64,000 bases of DNA from Dasypus novemcinctus (GCF_030445035.2 NC_080673.1:190383216-190447215); one strand, 5' to 3'. Shown: positions 22,790 through 32,515, numbered from the stretch's first letter. The notes: generated by a model from the sequence alone, not told the origin. A program made the numbers and translations.

Positions 22790-23946
22790 AGTTTAGTTAG
22801 AATTTTGAAGATACATGGTCTTATTAATAAAGGAGATGGTGGTAAGCAGCCCCAAGAAGGGAGCCAGCCATGGCATATCAAACCATGGGAGTGAGAAAGG
22901 CCAGGTGCTTCCAGAGGCTATATCTTTCTGAAGTTGATTTGCTTCATCTTATAGGTTTGAAATGCTGTCTAGGATTGTTCCAGAGTGATATGCATAAAAA
23001 TAGAATTCTTCCCTGAGGAACAGGCAGGTTCCTCCCTATGCCACTGCTATCATGTTTAGCTTTGCAATTTTGCAGCACCACAGTGGCAGGAGAGTCTATT
23101 TGTTGTCTAAGAGATTCTAAGGCATGGGTAGTTTCTTCTATGCTGGTGGTTAACTCTAGGGAGATATTGTGGGAGACCTGCTGGGTTTGGTATAAACTGC
23201 CAACCCCAGTTTCCACAGTGATGGTTATGCCTAGGACTGCTAGGAATGTAATGAGGAGAGGTACGGCCCTAGACATAAATTCACAAGATATTATAGACAA
23301 CAAGACAAGCATATAGGAAGAAAATTAAGACAATACATAGGAAAGCCATTCTTTTATCATATAGGCACATTCATTACTTAGAAAGTGAATCAAGTTTGCT
23401 AAGACTTTTAACATGTTCAATACCCCTCAACATATGATCTAGAATAGAAGAGATATTATCATATTCACCAGGCATATAGGTACATTACTTAATACCAATT
23501 AATGCACAAGCTCTTCTTTTAGCTACAAGTAATATATCTAAGCTTCAGGTCTGCAACACCATACATGTTGTTACTCTATGGGAGCAGGCTGTAATACCCA
23601 TTGTGTTTGAGTTCTATTCATATTACTCTGGTAATTATTACTCCACTTGGTATATCCTTCACAGAGCCAGCATGCTGTAGCACCATTGGTCCTGGAAAAA
23701 GTCTCTAGTGTTTCACCAGCCTGGTTCATAGTGCCAGTGTAAATCTGGCCATATTGAGTCATTGATATCTGCTACAGGAGTCTGAAACAGGAACATACTT
23801 TCCATCCACTTCAGGAGCATGTCCAGAGATGTGGTAGTTACTTTTATTGTTTTAGGGGGTTTAGTGACTGATCTAGTCAATAACTCAAATGGAGTGGCAC
23901 CATGAAGAGTACTGGGTCCTAGTTTGAATGCACAAGAGTTTGACAA
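22790..23946 (-). pseudogene. env: ERV env remnant with CWLC motif and class I transmembrane subunit
   Basis: On the - strand, 23946-23571 encodes surface-subunit sequence with a CWLC motif (C-x2-C, near 23660), the isomerase-like motif of gammaretroviral surface proteins. From 23280 a hydrophobic fusion-peptide-like stretch (VPLLITFLAVLGI), a heptad region (HALESLRQQI) and VVLQNC follow. After a frameshift near 23050 comes GGTCLFLREEFY, where a C-x6-CC motif has lost both final cysteines, and then a hydrophobic anchor near 22850. Between them (about 23340-23540) lies a second segment resembling a C-x6-CC region. Stops in all parts exclude a product. Confidence 0.75.
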
Positions 23947-23949
23947 TAC

Positions 23950-25400
23950 TGAAGTGTATCTCTTCTAATTTTTATACATTTTCCAAATTCCAATGCAGTT
24001 TATAACATATCAAATGAGTCTATTTTTAATACTTCTCTTTTTACTTTTACAACTTTACCTTGATTATGTTGATTAACAGGTATTTTACTTTAGTATTATT
24101 GGAAAACTTTCTCCATTATTTTATGAAAACCTAAGATTTCCAATGGAATCAAGATTATCTTCCCCCTGCCACTACTTAAATATGCAGATTGAGGTGGCCT
24201 CTGATGGGTTTCTTTGTTACAGAAGTTACTTGTCATTATCAATATCAACTCAGGTTTCTATTTAATAATGGCTTCTCCAAATTAACTATTTAAATATTTC
24301 AGGTAATAGGATGCTTTTGTAAATTTCCTGTAACCAATCATAACCACATAGTCTAGTTACTTTTACCTTTAAATAAGCTTATTACAGTTAGCAAGCAATG
24401 ACATTTATTTTATCCATTCAAGTTTTGCCTTACATTCCTCATTCTTTTCTGTGAAAACTAGTCATTTCACTTTAGGACAGATATACATTTTCTTCTTGTA
24501 CTTAATCTAAGTAAGCATGAACTTACAATTTTCATTTAAAGATTTAATATAGATTAGGCAATGAACTATGGACTGAAATAAACTTACTAGTATTCCCAAA
24601 AAAGAAAAAGGAAAAACAGCAACAACAAAAAGATTTAATACATACAATGCTAGTTTATTTTATTAGTATCCTATAAATCTAGGGAGATTATACCCAAGCT
24701 AAATAAAATGGGAACAATTAGTTTATGCAAGAAATGTTATTTTTCCCTCCTCCATTGGAAGCTGAAACTCCTTTATTCTTTAATAAAATTCTAGAATTAT
24801 GAATAACTTTAAAAGCATACTGACTGTCAGTTTCTGGCTTATAATTATTTTATTTGTTTTAATCATAATTTAGAAAATATCTTTCCATAGCTTTCAAGGA
24901 CTTTTACTTTACATACTGAAATTTGGTAATTGGATTATTAATTACCCCCATTTTAAGACTGTTAAAATTTTAAATTGGACAATTACAGAACAAACCATGA
25001 CTCTTAATCCCTGGCCTAATAGACAGAGTTTTAAGATAAACTTACATTTTCCTATCTAGTCACACCTAGCTCTTCCCTCATAGCTCTTGGAAAGAGGTAG
25101 GTCAAGGAGCTTAGGAAAAACTTCTTCCTCTCCCAATAGTTTCTTTTTTTTTTTCTGTATTCAGATTTCTATCTGAATATCCATCCTGTTTAATCTCTCT
25201 AATTTGGACTGCAGGAATACTCATTTACTTATATAAGCAGTTATTTAATTTTTAAAACAACTTGAACAACTTATGAAAGTATACACTGAGCAAATAGACC
25301 AAATAGAGTCAGACACAAAAATACATGACTCATTGTTACTTATAATTTCCATTCCCTTAGAAAATAAGGTTAGTTGTAAAATAACATTAAAAGATCTCTT
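23950..25400. other. AT-rich interior of the provirus, no pol recognised
   Basis: This is where integrase and reverse transcriptase should lie on the - strand, but I see no domain, only AT-rich DNA with an A-rich patch near 24597-24640. It may be a deletion filled by unrelated sequence or extreme decay. Confidence 0.4.
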
Positions 25401-25414
25401 TGAAGGCTATTTCT

Positions 25415-25835
25415 TTTTTTTTTTAAGATTTATTTATTTATCTCCTCTTATAGCACCCCTCCCCCACCCCGGTTGTCTGTTCTCTGTGTCTATTCACTGC
25501 TTGTTCTTCTTTGTCCACTTCTGTTGTTGTCAGCAGCATGGGAATCTGTGTTTCTTTTTGTTGCGTCATCTTGTTGTGTCAGCTCTCAGTGTGTGCGGCA
25601 CCATTCCTGGACAGGCAGCACTTTCTTTCACGCTGGGTGGCTCTCCTTATGGGGCTTACTCCTTGTGCATGGGGCTCCCCTACATGGGGGACACCCCTGC
25701 GTGACACAGCACTCCTTGTGCGCATCAGCGCTGCACGTGGACCAGCTCCACACGGGTCAAGGAGGCCCGGGGTTTGAACCGCGGACCTCCCATGTGGTAG
25801 ACAGATGCCCTAACCACTGGGCCAAGTCTGCCACC
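25415..25835 (-). repeat. Full-length DAS SINE with 14-bp target duplication
   Basis: Perfect direct repeats TGAAGGCTATTTCT (25401-25414 and 25836-25849) flank the element. On the - strand it reads from a tRNA-like start (CTTGGCCCAGTGGTTAGGGC-type A box, GGTTCAAACCCC B box) through a CpG-rich body to an AAATAAATAAATCTTAAAA tail. It is complete and not strongly decayed, and it dates after the provirus. Confidence 0.92.
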
Positions 25836-25849
25836 TGAAGGCTATTTCT

Positions 25850-26404
25850 GATTACTCTAATCTTCACTGTGGTCATGCAGTTTTGCACAAGAATATCAGC
25901 CTATAGCCAAATTGTTCACAATACTTTAAAATGCAATCTTTAACATTTTCCTTTACTTAGAGCTCTGCTTAGTTTACCTTTTCACTCTAACAGACCTCAG
26001 ATGTGCAACACTGATTCTAGTATATACCCACTAAGGTCATTGAAGTCTCTGTGAAAACTTATTTCTCTCATGACCTACTGATTCCAGGATCCTTGATGCT
26101 CAAAGTAGGTGGTCCCCAACTCCCCAGTCCTTGGAGATAACAGGACTCTGGCAACCATTAGACTGGAAGAGTTGATGTCTAACTCCAAGGGCTAAGGATT
26201 CCACCAGGCAGCAATTTCCCCAAAGGTCATGAAGTCCCTCTGAGCTCTTGCCCAGAGTAGTTAGATTGGAGTCCACATCTAGATAGCCCTGTGAGAAAGC
26301 AGGGTTATTAATGCCAATGTAAGGACTAGAGTCAGAGTGTCTCAAATTTGCCTTCCCCTAAGCCACGGGGAGGAGAAGTTTCCATGGATTCAAACTGGGA
26401 AGAA
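25850..26404. other. Provirus interior, unassigned
   Basis: There is an open frame on the - strand at 26100-26345 without recognisable domain. Nothing else can be supported. Confidence 0.35.
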
Positions 26405-26645
26405 GAGTTACCATTACAATGGTAAGGCCAGTCCTGAAACAACCATAAGCAAAGGCAAACTCAGTTTAGAATTACCATCAAAATAGCACACACACAAGAG
26501 GGTTGAGGCTTGACTTGAAGTAACCATAAACAAAGATAAGTTTAATTTAGAATTACCATCACAATAGTAGGACTAGGGGAGAAGTTGGTCTCAAAAACCA
26601 TATACAAAGGTAAATTCACTTTAGGATTTCATCGCAATAAGGACA
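26405..26645. repeat. Degenerate tandem repeat, about 75-80 bp units
   Basis: AACCATA(A/T)(G/A)CAAAG motifs recur at about 26441, 26522 and 26596, and GAATTACCATCA(A/C)AAT motifs at about 26471 and 26551. An earlier partial unit lies at 26407 and a decayed one near 26624. Roughly three and a half units lie within the provirus interior about 100 bp from the betaretrovirus-like insertion. Confidence 0.7.
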
Positions 26646-26755
26646 GGCTTAATTCAGCCAGTTTCAGCAACTTTAGAATTATCCTTTTGCTGTTTTATAA
26701 TACAAAAGCATTTATATAATGATCTTGTCATAACTCTTAGTTACAATTTCCAGGG

Positions 26756-26997
26756 TGTCGGAGTCGACAGACCCGAAGGGTATCGAGAATGAAAGACAAA
26801 GAGAGAAGGGAGAATGAAACAGAAAAAGTAAGAGCGAGAGAAAAAGAACGAGAGAGCTGGGATCAGGGGATCTGCGAGTAGAGACTCATCAGACTGTAAA
26901 GGATCTAAGGTGGCAGCAATTGAAAAATTTTGATGATTAAAGTTAAAATTGCCACAGGTCTCAGTGAAGTATTTTAATCTCTGGCTGTATTTCCACA
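26756..26997 (-). mobile_element. Left arm LTR of the inverted element
   Basis: On the - strand this reads from TGTGGAAATACAGCC (right after the polypurine tract) to CGACTCCGACA, 242 bp. The part from the CAATTGCTGCC block to the end is shared with 27666-27835 at high but imperfect identity and is pyrimidine-rich, as R-U5 sequence often is. No AATAAA was seen. Confidence 0.7.
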
Positions 26998-27010
26998 TTC
27001 CCCCCTTTTT
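26998..27010 (-). promoter_or_regulatory. Polypurine tract
   Basis: The - strand reads AAAAAGGGGGGAA directly before the TG of the left-arm LTR. This is the plus-strand primer site of retroviruses and fixes the orientation of that arm. Confidence 0.75.
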
Positions 27011-27013
27011 GTT

Positions 27014-27265
27014 TTAGTGAAGTAATGAATACAGCTTCAGTGGGTTTGAATAGTGCATCTGAGGGTTCATTCCTCTCAAGAGCAGGAGGGCTCTGATGTC
27101 ACAGTCATTGGAGTAAGCATGAAGGAACTTATGGGGGATGTCTAGGAGCTGTTGGCGAGTAAAAGACAGGTGGAACTGCTGGGCTAGGCACCACAAGGTT
27201 TGGTACTCACTATGTTCGCCTTTCTGGTGGAGCCACTCTGCCTTTTCTCAGGTTTCAGTGGTAGG
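27014..27265 (-). pseudogene. pol: Integrase zinc-domain fragment in the inverted element
   Basis: The - strand frame contains WLHQKGEH, an H-x4-H pair, then a LAQQFHLSFTRQQLL helix-like stretch, as in the N-terminal zinc-binding domain of class II/III ERV integrases. The cysteine pair expected next is not present. It sits just upstream of the polypurine tract, so most of integrase and env are deleted in this arm. The identification rests on a short motif. Confidence 0.5.
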
Positions 27266-27425
27266 CCCTGGATCTTCACAAAGGCATCTGCGTCAACAGT
27301 CTTAAAAGGGATGTTAGAGGAGTGGCAGGGACATTACAGACAGTCACCTGTTACTACCAGCAGGTATCCTGGATATTTTTTCATAATCTGAGGGTGATTT
27401 ATAACAGTCCATCATTTCTGCCTTG

Positions 27426-27438
27426 TGTTCGGGCGCCA
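27426..27438 (-). promoter_or_regulatory. Primer binding site, tRNA-Lys type core
   Basis: The - strand reads TGGCGCCCGAACA, the first 13 bases of the primer site used by Lys-tRNA-primed retroviruses. The following bases diverge. No LTR end lies next to it, unlike in a normal provirus: it sits at the centre, where the two arms meet. Confidence 0.75.
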
Positions 27439-27477
27439 AAGAATTTTAATCGATTTTGTTTCTGCTAGCATCAGGGT

Positions 27478-27582
27478 ATGGGAAATCAAATGGGACGTCT
27501 AGAAGAATATTCACAGGTACTGAAAAGTCTTTTAAAAACGGTCGGAGTCGCAGTGAAAACTGCAGATTTAAAGAATCTTTAA
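27478..27582 (+). pseudogene. gag: Truncated gag start (matrix N-terminus)
   Basis: An ATG opens 34 codons beginning MGNQMG, with glycine at position 2 as needed for myristoylation, then a helical, lysine-rich stretch ending ADLKNL and a TAA. Length, start and placement about 40 bp after the primer site fit a betaretroviral matrix start. It runs opposite to the primer-site arm, which is evidence for the head-to-head join. Confidence 0.55.
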
Positions 27583-27665
27583 ACAGTGGAAACAGGTAAT
27601 GAGGGCGCTACATAGAGCATATTAAAAAGGGAGAAACGATACTATTATCTGTGTGAACTTTTTGC

Positions 27666-27835
27666 CAGCAAATTGCTGCCGCCTTAGATCCTTTACAGTC
27701 TGATGAGTCTCTACTCGCAGATCCCTTGATCCCAGCTCTCTTGTTCTTTTTTTTCTCTCGTTCTTTCTCCTTGTTTCCTTCCCCCTTTTCTCTTTCTTTC
27801 ATTCCCGATACCCTTCGGGTCCATCGACTCCGACA
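27666..27835 (+). mobile_element. Right arm LTR 3' part of the inverted element
   Basis: Inverted partner of 26756-26930: shares GCCTTAGATCCTTTACAGTC, AGTCTCTACTCGCAGATCCC, a pyrimidine-rich tract and ATACCCTTCGGGT, ending CGACTCCGACA at the target duplication. The U3 side is replaced by unrelated sequence before 27666. Confidence 0.8.
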
Positions 27836-28479
27836 CCAGGGAGTTTTCACTTCAAAGCAAATTGAGCACTTTTGTTTAAGCAACTCAAACTATTTTATTA
27901 AGAACATTAATATTGCTAAAGTTTTCCACTTTCCCAGCAGTTGAATTAATTCTATTTGTGATTTCTTTTGCAAATCAAATAAAATTGCAAGATAGTATTG
28001 AAATATAAAGACTCATCTTTAGATTAGCTTCCACCATTATCCAATTTGCAACAGTCAAATTCCAAATCTGATTTACAAGCTCCTAGGCACAACCAGTCTG
28101 ACAAAATTAAAGTAAGCACAGATTAGAACCGAAGAAAAAATTTTACACTTACTTAGCACAGGGAAAGACCAATTTAGAATCACCTCCACATGAAGCATCC
28201 AGTGTCTGTCCATGGCAAAAAGCTCATGAAGAACCCTGAAACTTCACTTCTCCAGGAAAATTCCTGGGCAGCTGCTAGGCACAGAGTTGAAGTATCCAGG
28301 GAAGCCCTGCCCCCAATGAGACACAAATTGGGGCTGTTCTGGGCTGCATCCCTATCAGTTACTTCTCACAAGGGGTAAAGTCCTACAGGCTTTATTGCTG
28401 GAAATTTTGGGGTATTGCAAGGGGATTAGCAAGGAACTACGAGGCCATTCTCCAGGCACTTTTCAAACAAGAGCCAGAG

Positions 28480-28695
28480 GTTTTTTAACAGCTTCCTCCT
28501 TGAGTGAATACTACTTAAATGATGGCTTATGAGGAGGTTTCCTATTCTAACAGGGAGGTTTAGTAAATGGCCTGGGTCTTGATTCCCCTTTCACTCCTCT
28601 TACTATGCACGACTCAAGCTAGAGAGGTCCAGAGTGGCAGGTCAGGACCATGTAATTGGTTCCCATGTTAATTAAGAAATTAATATCTTACCTGC
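28480..28695 (-). pseudogene. pro: ERV protease remnant
   Basis: On the - strand, a TNYMVLTCHSGPL-like segment followed by a basic ESRPRPFT block resembles the part of gammaretroviral protease around and after the active site. The catalytic aspartate motif itself is not recognisable. It lies between the nucleocapsid remnant and the unassigned pol area, in correct order. Confidence 0.5.
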
Positions 28696-28734
28696 CATAT
28701 CAGGGGTCACCTAAGGTTCCTCTTGTTTGATGGT

Positions 28735-28950
28735 TCACAGTGTCATCCAGGGAACCACATCTGGCCTAGGCCCTTTCCATCCTTCCTTGGGGCAAGGCCT
28801 TGATGGGACCAGTGGCAAGGCAGCTTGGGGCCAAGGACCCACCTCTTCATACTTGAAGCAGTTTCCTGCTGACAAGGAAGCCTGAATTTGGGTGGCCCTG
28901 AGGTGACATGATGTCTTTAATAGCAGCAACTAAAAGGTGAGCCTATCCTG
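28735..28950 (-). pseudogene. gag: ERV gag nucleocapsid remnant
   Basis: A - strand frame of about 64 codons contains NCFKYEEVGPWPQAA, which aligns with a C-x2-C-x4-H-x4-C zinc knuckle in which all ligands but the first cysteine are replaced. A second CPKEGWKG piece suggests a former second knuckle. Downstream of the capsid area and upstream of protease, as expected for Gag. Confidence 0.6.
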
Positions 28951-29254
28951 GACCCGGTGCCTGCCCCTCCTTACCTGTTTCTCCTCAGCAACCTGGTCTT
29001 GATTGTTGAAAACTGCAAAGGCCGTTTCTAAAAGGGAGTTCATGGAAGTTTGGGAACCCAGGGAAAATTTTGATAGCTTCCTATGAATATTTGATGCAGA
29101 CTGGTTAATAAAGTGAGTTTCTAGGAGGATCTGTTCTTCTCCAGATCAGGATCTACCATGGGATATTTTTTATTGCTTCTACCAGCTTTCCTTGAAGTGA
29201 GGCTGTGTTTTTAGGTTCTGCCTTTGAGTAATTTCCTTTAGTTTATTATATCGA

Positions 29255-29870
29255 CTGGTTTGGTAGTGCACTTCCTTATCCATTTGCATAGACATATGAC
29301 CATATGTTGTCTGGCCCACAGGTCTGCCCATCCCTTCATTCCCTCTTACACAGGAGATTTAACTGGAATTCAGGGTCCCATACACAGTCCCCTCTTGGCT
29401 GTCTTCCAATTTATACTGTGGCCATGTGGTATGGCAGGAAAAGTTTAAACTCTTCCTTTTTAGCCCATCAGTAGGCAGATTGTCCCAGTTCCTTAGAAGA
29501 CACCCCATTGGGAACTCTGCTGGAATGCTGGAGAAGCCACCCATTATCCTATGGGAGGATAAACCCATTTGTCAGACTTAGTGCTGTCCCACTCCTAGAC
29601 CTGACTAAATAGAAATTTCTACCACCCCTGCCTGCCACTGGTTGGTAGCCCTGCTTGCTGTCCCAGTGTTCTGGGCGTTTGGGAGCTATGCTTGTTGGGC
29701 ATCCCAGGGCCTTACAGTCTTGGGAGATGTCTGGATCCTGTTTCCACACTGAAGCTACCAAGCTGGACTTCCTCCCTAGAAAAGGAACTGGCTGGGGACT
29801 CTTCTTTTGACCCACTTTTGCTGAAATCTTAGGAAGGGGCCATGAGAGAGACCTCATTTTACGGCTGGAC
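29255..29870 (-). pseudogene. gag: ERV gag matrix region remnant
   Basis: On the - strand, 29568-29359 encodes a stretch with PMGCLLRNWDNL and CHTTWPQYKLEDS, typical of the class I Gag matrix domain, followed in another frame by an LLCKRE-like helix. 29857-29549 is an overlapping proline- and basic-rich frame. Frameshifts break it. Position about 600-900 bp inside the 5' LTR agrees with gag. Confidence 0.65.
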
Positions 29871-30149
29871 CGAGTTTTGCAGTTAAACCAGACATGAGAA
29901 GCACATTAAGAAGCTAGAGACTGATTGTTCCACAGCTTGCAATCAAACAGCCCTAGGGGCCTCAGAGGTAAAGGATTAATAGGAATCTCAGGGCATCCTG
30001 TGGATTTAGGAGAAAAACATCTGGGTTTCACTAATAAAGCAAAAGGGGCATGGCCAGGCACCGATTAAAACCCTAGACTTACCAGTCTTTGCAGAATGTT
30101 GGGGAATGTTGTATGCCTCTTTGCCTCCTGCCAAGGTTTGTCAAATATG

Positions 30150-30712
30150 TTAGCGGAACACTCTGTGTTCTAGGTTCTAGGTTCTTGGCTATGTCATATA
30201 AAGGAATTAAAGGATATGCCATAGGGTAGGCAAGGAAGTAAAGAGTTTATTCATAAACAAGAAAATAAAAAGTACACACCCAAGACATGGGTGTAGGTGT
30301 GTTACAGGGTTAGATGCACATGTGGGGCCCCAAAGTAGGTCTTTTTAAGGCCTGTCCTCCTCTCCTTTGCCATATTAGGAAGGGATCTAAGCTAGTTGCT
30401 ATCCTGGATTGGTTGCCTTTCTACTTTCACCTATCAGCTTTCAGGGAACCAATGGGAAGGCCTTTCTGTTTGGATTTAGCCAGGGCTTCTTTTGAGCCCA
30501 GGAGTTTCAAATGGGACCTCATGACTAGGGTCTTAGCAGACTTTTCTGTTATAAGTGTGATAGCCTTGTTCTCAGGTAGCTGCCTCTCCTCAGGGGCTTT
30601 CTGGGTGGGGTATCCTGGCAAAATTCTGACCAGCGGAATCCCACCTGTTACAGCTTCATTCTGACCAGTTGCCTTCCCTGTTTCCTATACTAATCTGCCT
30701 CACACTGAAACA
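30150..30712 (-). mobile_element. 5' LTR of the 22-30.7 kb provirus
   Basis: Reads on the - strand from TGTTTCAGTGTGAGG to CCGCTAACA. An AATAAA on the - strand (plus positions 30246-30251) marks the R region. The next - strand bases, TATTTGACAAACC, resemble the TATTTGGCAAGCC after the LTR at 31614, so both elements share a primer-site type. Compared with the 3' LTR, substitutions and small indels are frequent. Confidence 0.8.
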
Positions 30713-31060
30713 TGGAAAGGACTTGAATTTGATTTTTCCTGAGTGCTCTGGTATGTTGAGATCTCACTGAGTGGGGGTTGATTCCTTGGCCCTTTTGTAT
30801 TTGAACTAGCTTTTTTGATTTGAGTGAGAAATTTCCTGGGCAGAAGTCTCCTTTCCTCCTTTGAGTGGGGATTTTGTTCCTGCCTCCTTCCATTGAGGAG
30901 GATTCTTCCTGGCTCCTCTTTTCCTACCCTTTCTGTTGAATGAGATTTGTCCTGTATCCTTCCTTGCTGCCACTGAGCAAGATTCTTATTCCTTTCTGAC
31001 CCCTTCTGAAGCTGGCTAGTAAGAGAATCAAGAGATGGATCTGCAACCTGGCAAGAAGTC
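30713..31060. repeat. Irregular TTGAGTGGGAT-type repeats between two LTRs
   Basis: The motif (C/T)TGAGTG(G/A)G followed by a T/C-rich stretch recurs at about 30767, 30820, 30861, 30893, 30936 and 30973, with spacings of 32-53 bp. It could be a decayed minisatellite or an LTR-associated repeat. A long - strand open frame through it is a by-product. Confidence 0.45.
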
Positions 31061-31614
31061 CATGTGGACATCAGTAACTCTCAAGATGGCTGCTGGAAGA
31101 TCCTCCCCCAAGATACTGCCATTCAGAAGAGGACTTCCTCTGGAAGCCAGGAGAAGCCCATGTATTTCCCCCAAGGACTTTATCATTGGGCCCTCATGGG
31201 GGATTGATGGGTGGGGTAATAATCAAAACAACAAACAGCTGGGCCCCCTCTCCTGCCATTAGCAAAGGGGTGGAATAATTAACAGTTCAAAAAGCAGGCA
31301 CAAGGCCTGAATCTGCTCTCTCACCTGTGGACCCCTGTTCATGCCCTCTGCTCACCGCTCTCACCATTTTCCCTCTGCCATGTGGCCACGCAAGTAAAAC
31401 CTGGGCATTTATGATCTATAATGAGGAATTGTAGTTTGTAAATCAGCCCTCTTTATCACTCTTCAGCCCCTTCCTCTCTATATGGGGCTCATGATCTGTT
31501 ATTTCCCCCCATTTCTCTTCCCTCCCTTAATAAATTACTGGCCTAACTTACCCAACGTGCTCTTGAAATTCTTTTCTGCAGCATAATCAAGAACCTAGGC
31601 AAAATTTAGTAACA
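31060..31614 (+). mobile_element. LTR related to the 22-30.7 kb family, sense
   Basis: Ends TTAGTAACA at 31614, with AATAAA near 31530 and a TATA-like CTCTATATGG near 31477. The U5 end shares AAGAACCTAG and the terminal TAACA with the - strand LTR at 30150. The left edge is not sharply defined; an AAGATGGCTGCTGG block near 31084 lies in U3. Confidence 0.6.
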
Positions 31615-32260
31615 TATTTGGCAAGCCAAGCAGGAGCTTTTTGGTGAGTGAAACTATGGCGTACAGAGTGTTTAATGCCTTCCTTTGGTTCTCCATTTTA
31701 AACGGGTTCACCTTCAAGCCCCCACAGGACATAATCCCGGGAGGGAAGAGGCTGGGGTAGGGGAACTCTCTATGTCCATGCTGCTTGCCCAGGCTTGTGA
31801 GATCTGACCCCAGCCAGGACAGCTGGGTCCTAGGGCAGAGGCTGAAATCACAGCCCTGCCAAGACAGAGGTTCCCCAGCAGAGCACTGGGCACTGTGAAG
31901 CTTCTTTTTCAAGCCCTTTTATCAGCTGGGGTCTTTGCCCTTGGGCCTGCCTGCTGTTGCCTTCTCCCACCCTCTCCTGTCAGAGGCAGCACGACGATGG
32001 TGGAGAGCTGGGGGCTTGCCCTACCCAGCCAGTCCACACCTTTGTATTTGCAAGCAGCTTTCCCATCTGACCACACCCAGTCACCTGGGGGATGAAGTGG
32101 GAAGGTGGTTTTATAGCCAGCCTTGCTGGAATGAAATTGTTCAGGAAAAAGGGATCATTGGGCTCAAAACCCAAGTCCAGTTATCATTAATTACTTCTAT
32201 GCCTTCCTGGTCAGTCATTTCAATCACTGAATCTTGGTTTTCTTATCTCAAGAAATATAA
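31615..32260 (+). mobile_element. ERV primer-site and leader fragment
   Basis: Directly after the LTR comes TATTTGGCAAGCCAAGCAGG, in primer-binding-site position, then a GTGAGT that could be a splice donor near 31643. The following 600 bp has no recognised gag domain. The open frames at 31895-32279 show no viral motif. The provirus is truncated before the MIR at 32290. Confidence 0.5.
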
Positions 32261-32289
32261 ATATTGGATTACAAGGTGATAGTGAGAGC

Positions 32290-32515
32290 ATAGATATATT
32301 GATTGCCAACTATATAATAGGCACTTTTTTAATAGTGCTTAACATATATTATCTTATAATAAATCTATGAAGTAGGAACTCCACTTTACAGGTGGGAAAA
32401 CTGAGGCACGGTGGGCTTGAGCAAATAAGTAGTAGAGCCAAGATTCGTATTGTGGGTCTTGTAATTCTAGGACCCATGCTGGTAACCCTGTATTAGGCCG
32501 TCTGCCTGAGCTCTA
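32290..32515 (-). repeat. MIR SINE, antisense
   Basis: Clear antisense MIR: ATTATCTTATAATAAATCTA, AAGTAGGAACTCCACTTTAC, GGGAAAACTGAGGCACGGTG, AGTAGTAGAGCCAAGATTCG. It is one of the best-kept MIRs in the window. Confidence 0.85.

Larger units (their letters stand above)
26756..27835. mobile_element. Betaretrovirus-like element with inverted U5 ends and 6-bp target duplication
   Basis: Perfect CCAGGG duplications (26750-26755 and 27836-27841) flank a 1080-bp insert. Its left end TGTCGGAGTCGA is the reverse complement of its right end CGACTCCGACA, and the similarity extends inward about 170 bp. The left arm is an LTR on the - strand with a polypurine tract; the right arm is the matching LTR 3' part on the + strand. 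Between them are an integrase zinc-domain fragment (-), a primer binding site (-) and a gag start (+). A 6-bp duplication and a tRNA-Lys-type primer site are class II traits. A normal provirus has one U3 and one U5 outer end; this one has two U5 ends. Confidence 0.85.
22041..30712 (-). mobile_element. Old class I provirus with two LTRs, antisense
   Basis: Two related LTRs (22041-22572 and 30150-30712) in the same - strand orientation bound an interior with matrix/capsid, nucleocapsid, protease and env remnants in correct retroviral order. Most of pol is unrecognisable or missing. The LTR pair differs at many positions and by small gaps, so the insertion is old. A DAS SINE (25415-25835) and a betaretrovirus-like element (26756-27835) inserted later. 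No convincing target duplication was found at its ends. Confidence 0.82.

Noticed and set aside
26405-26645. CRISPR-like array
   Set aside because: Units are degenerate, spacers are not distinct and the context is mammalian.
22025-30709. CTGAC / CTGAA as target duplication of the - strand provirus
   Set aside because: It requires LTR ends that disagree with the alignment of both LTRs and with the primer-site comparison to the 31.6-kb LTR.
31595-32279. Open frames after the 31-kb LTR as an intact gag
   Set aside because: No matrix or capsid motif is visible and the frames overlap on both strands.
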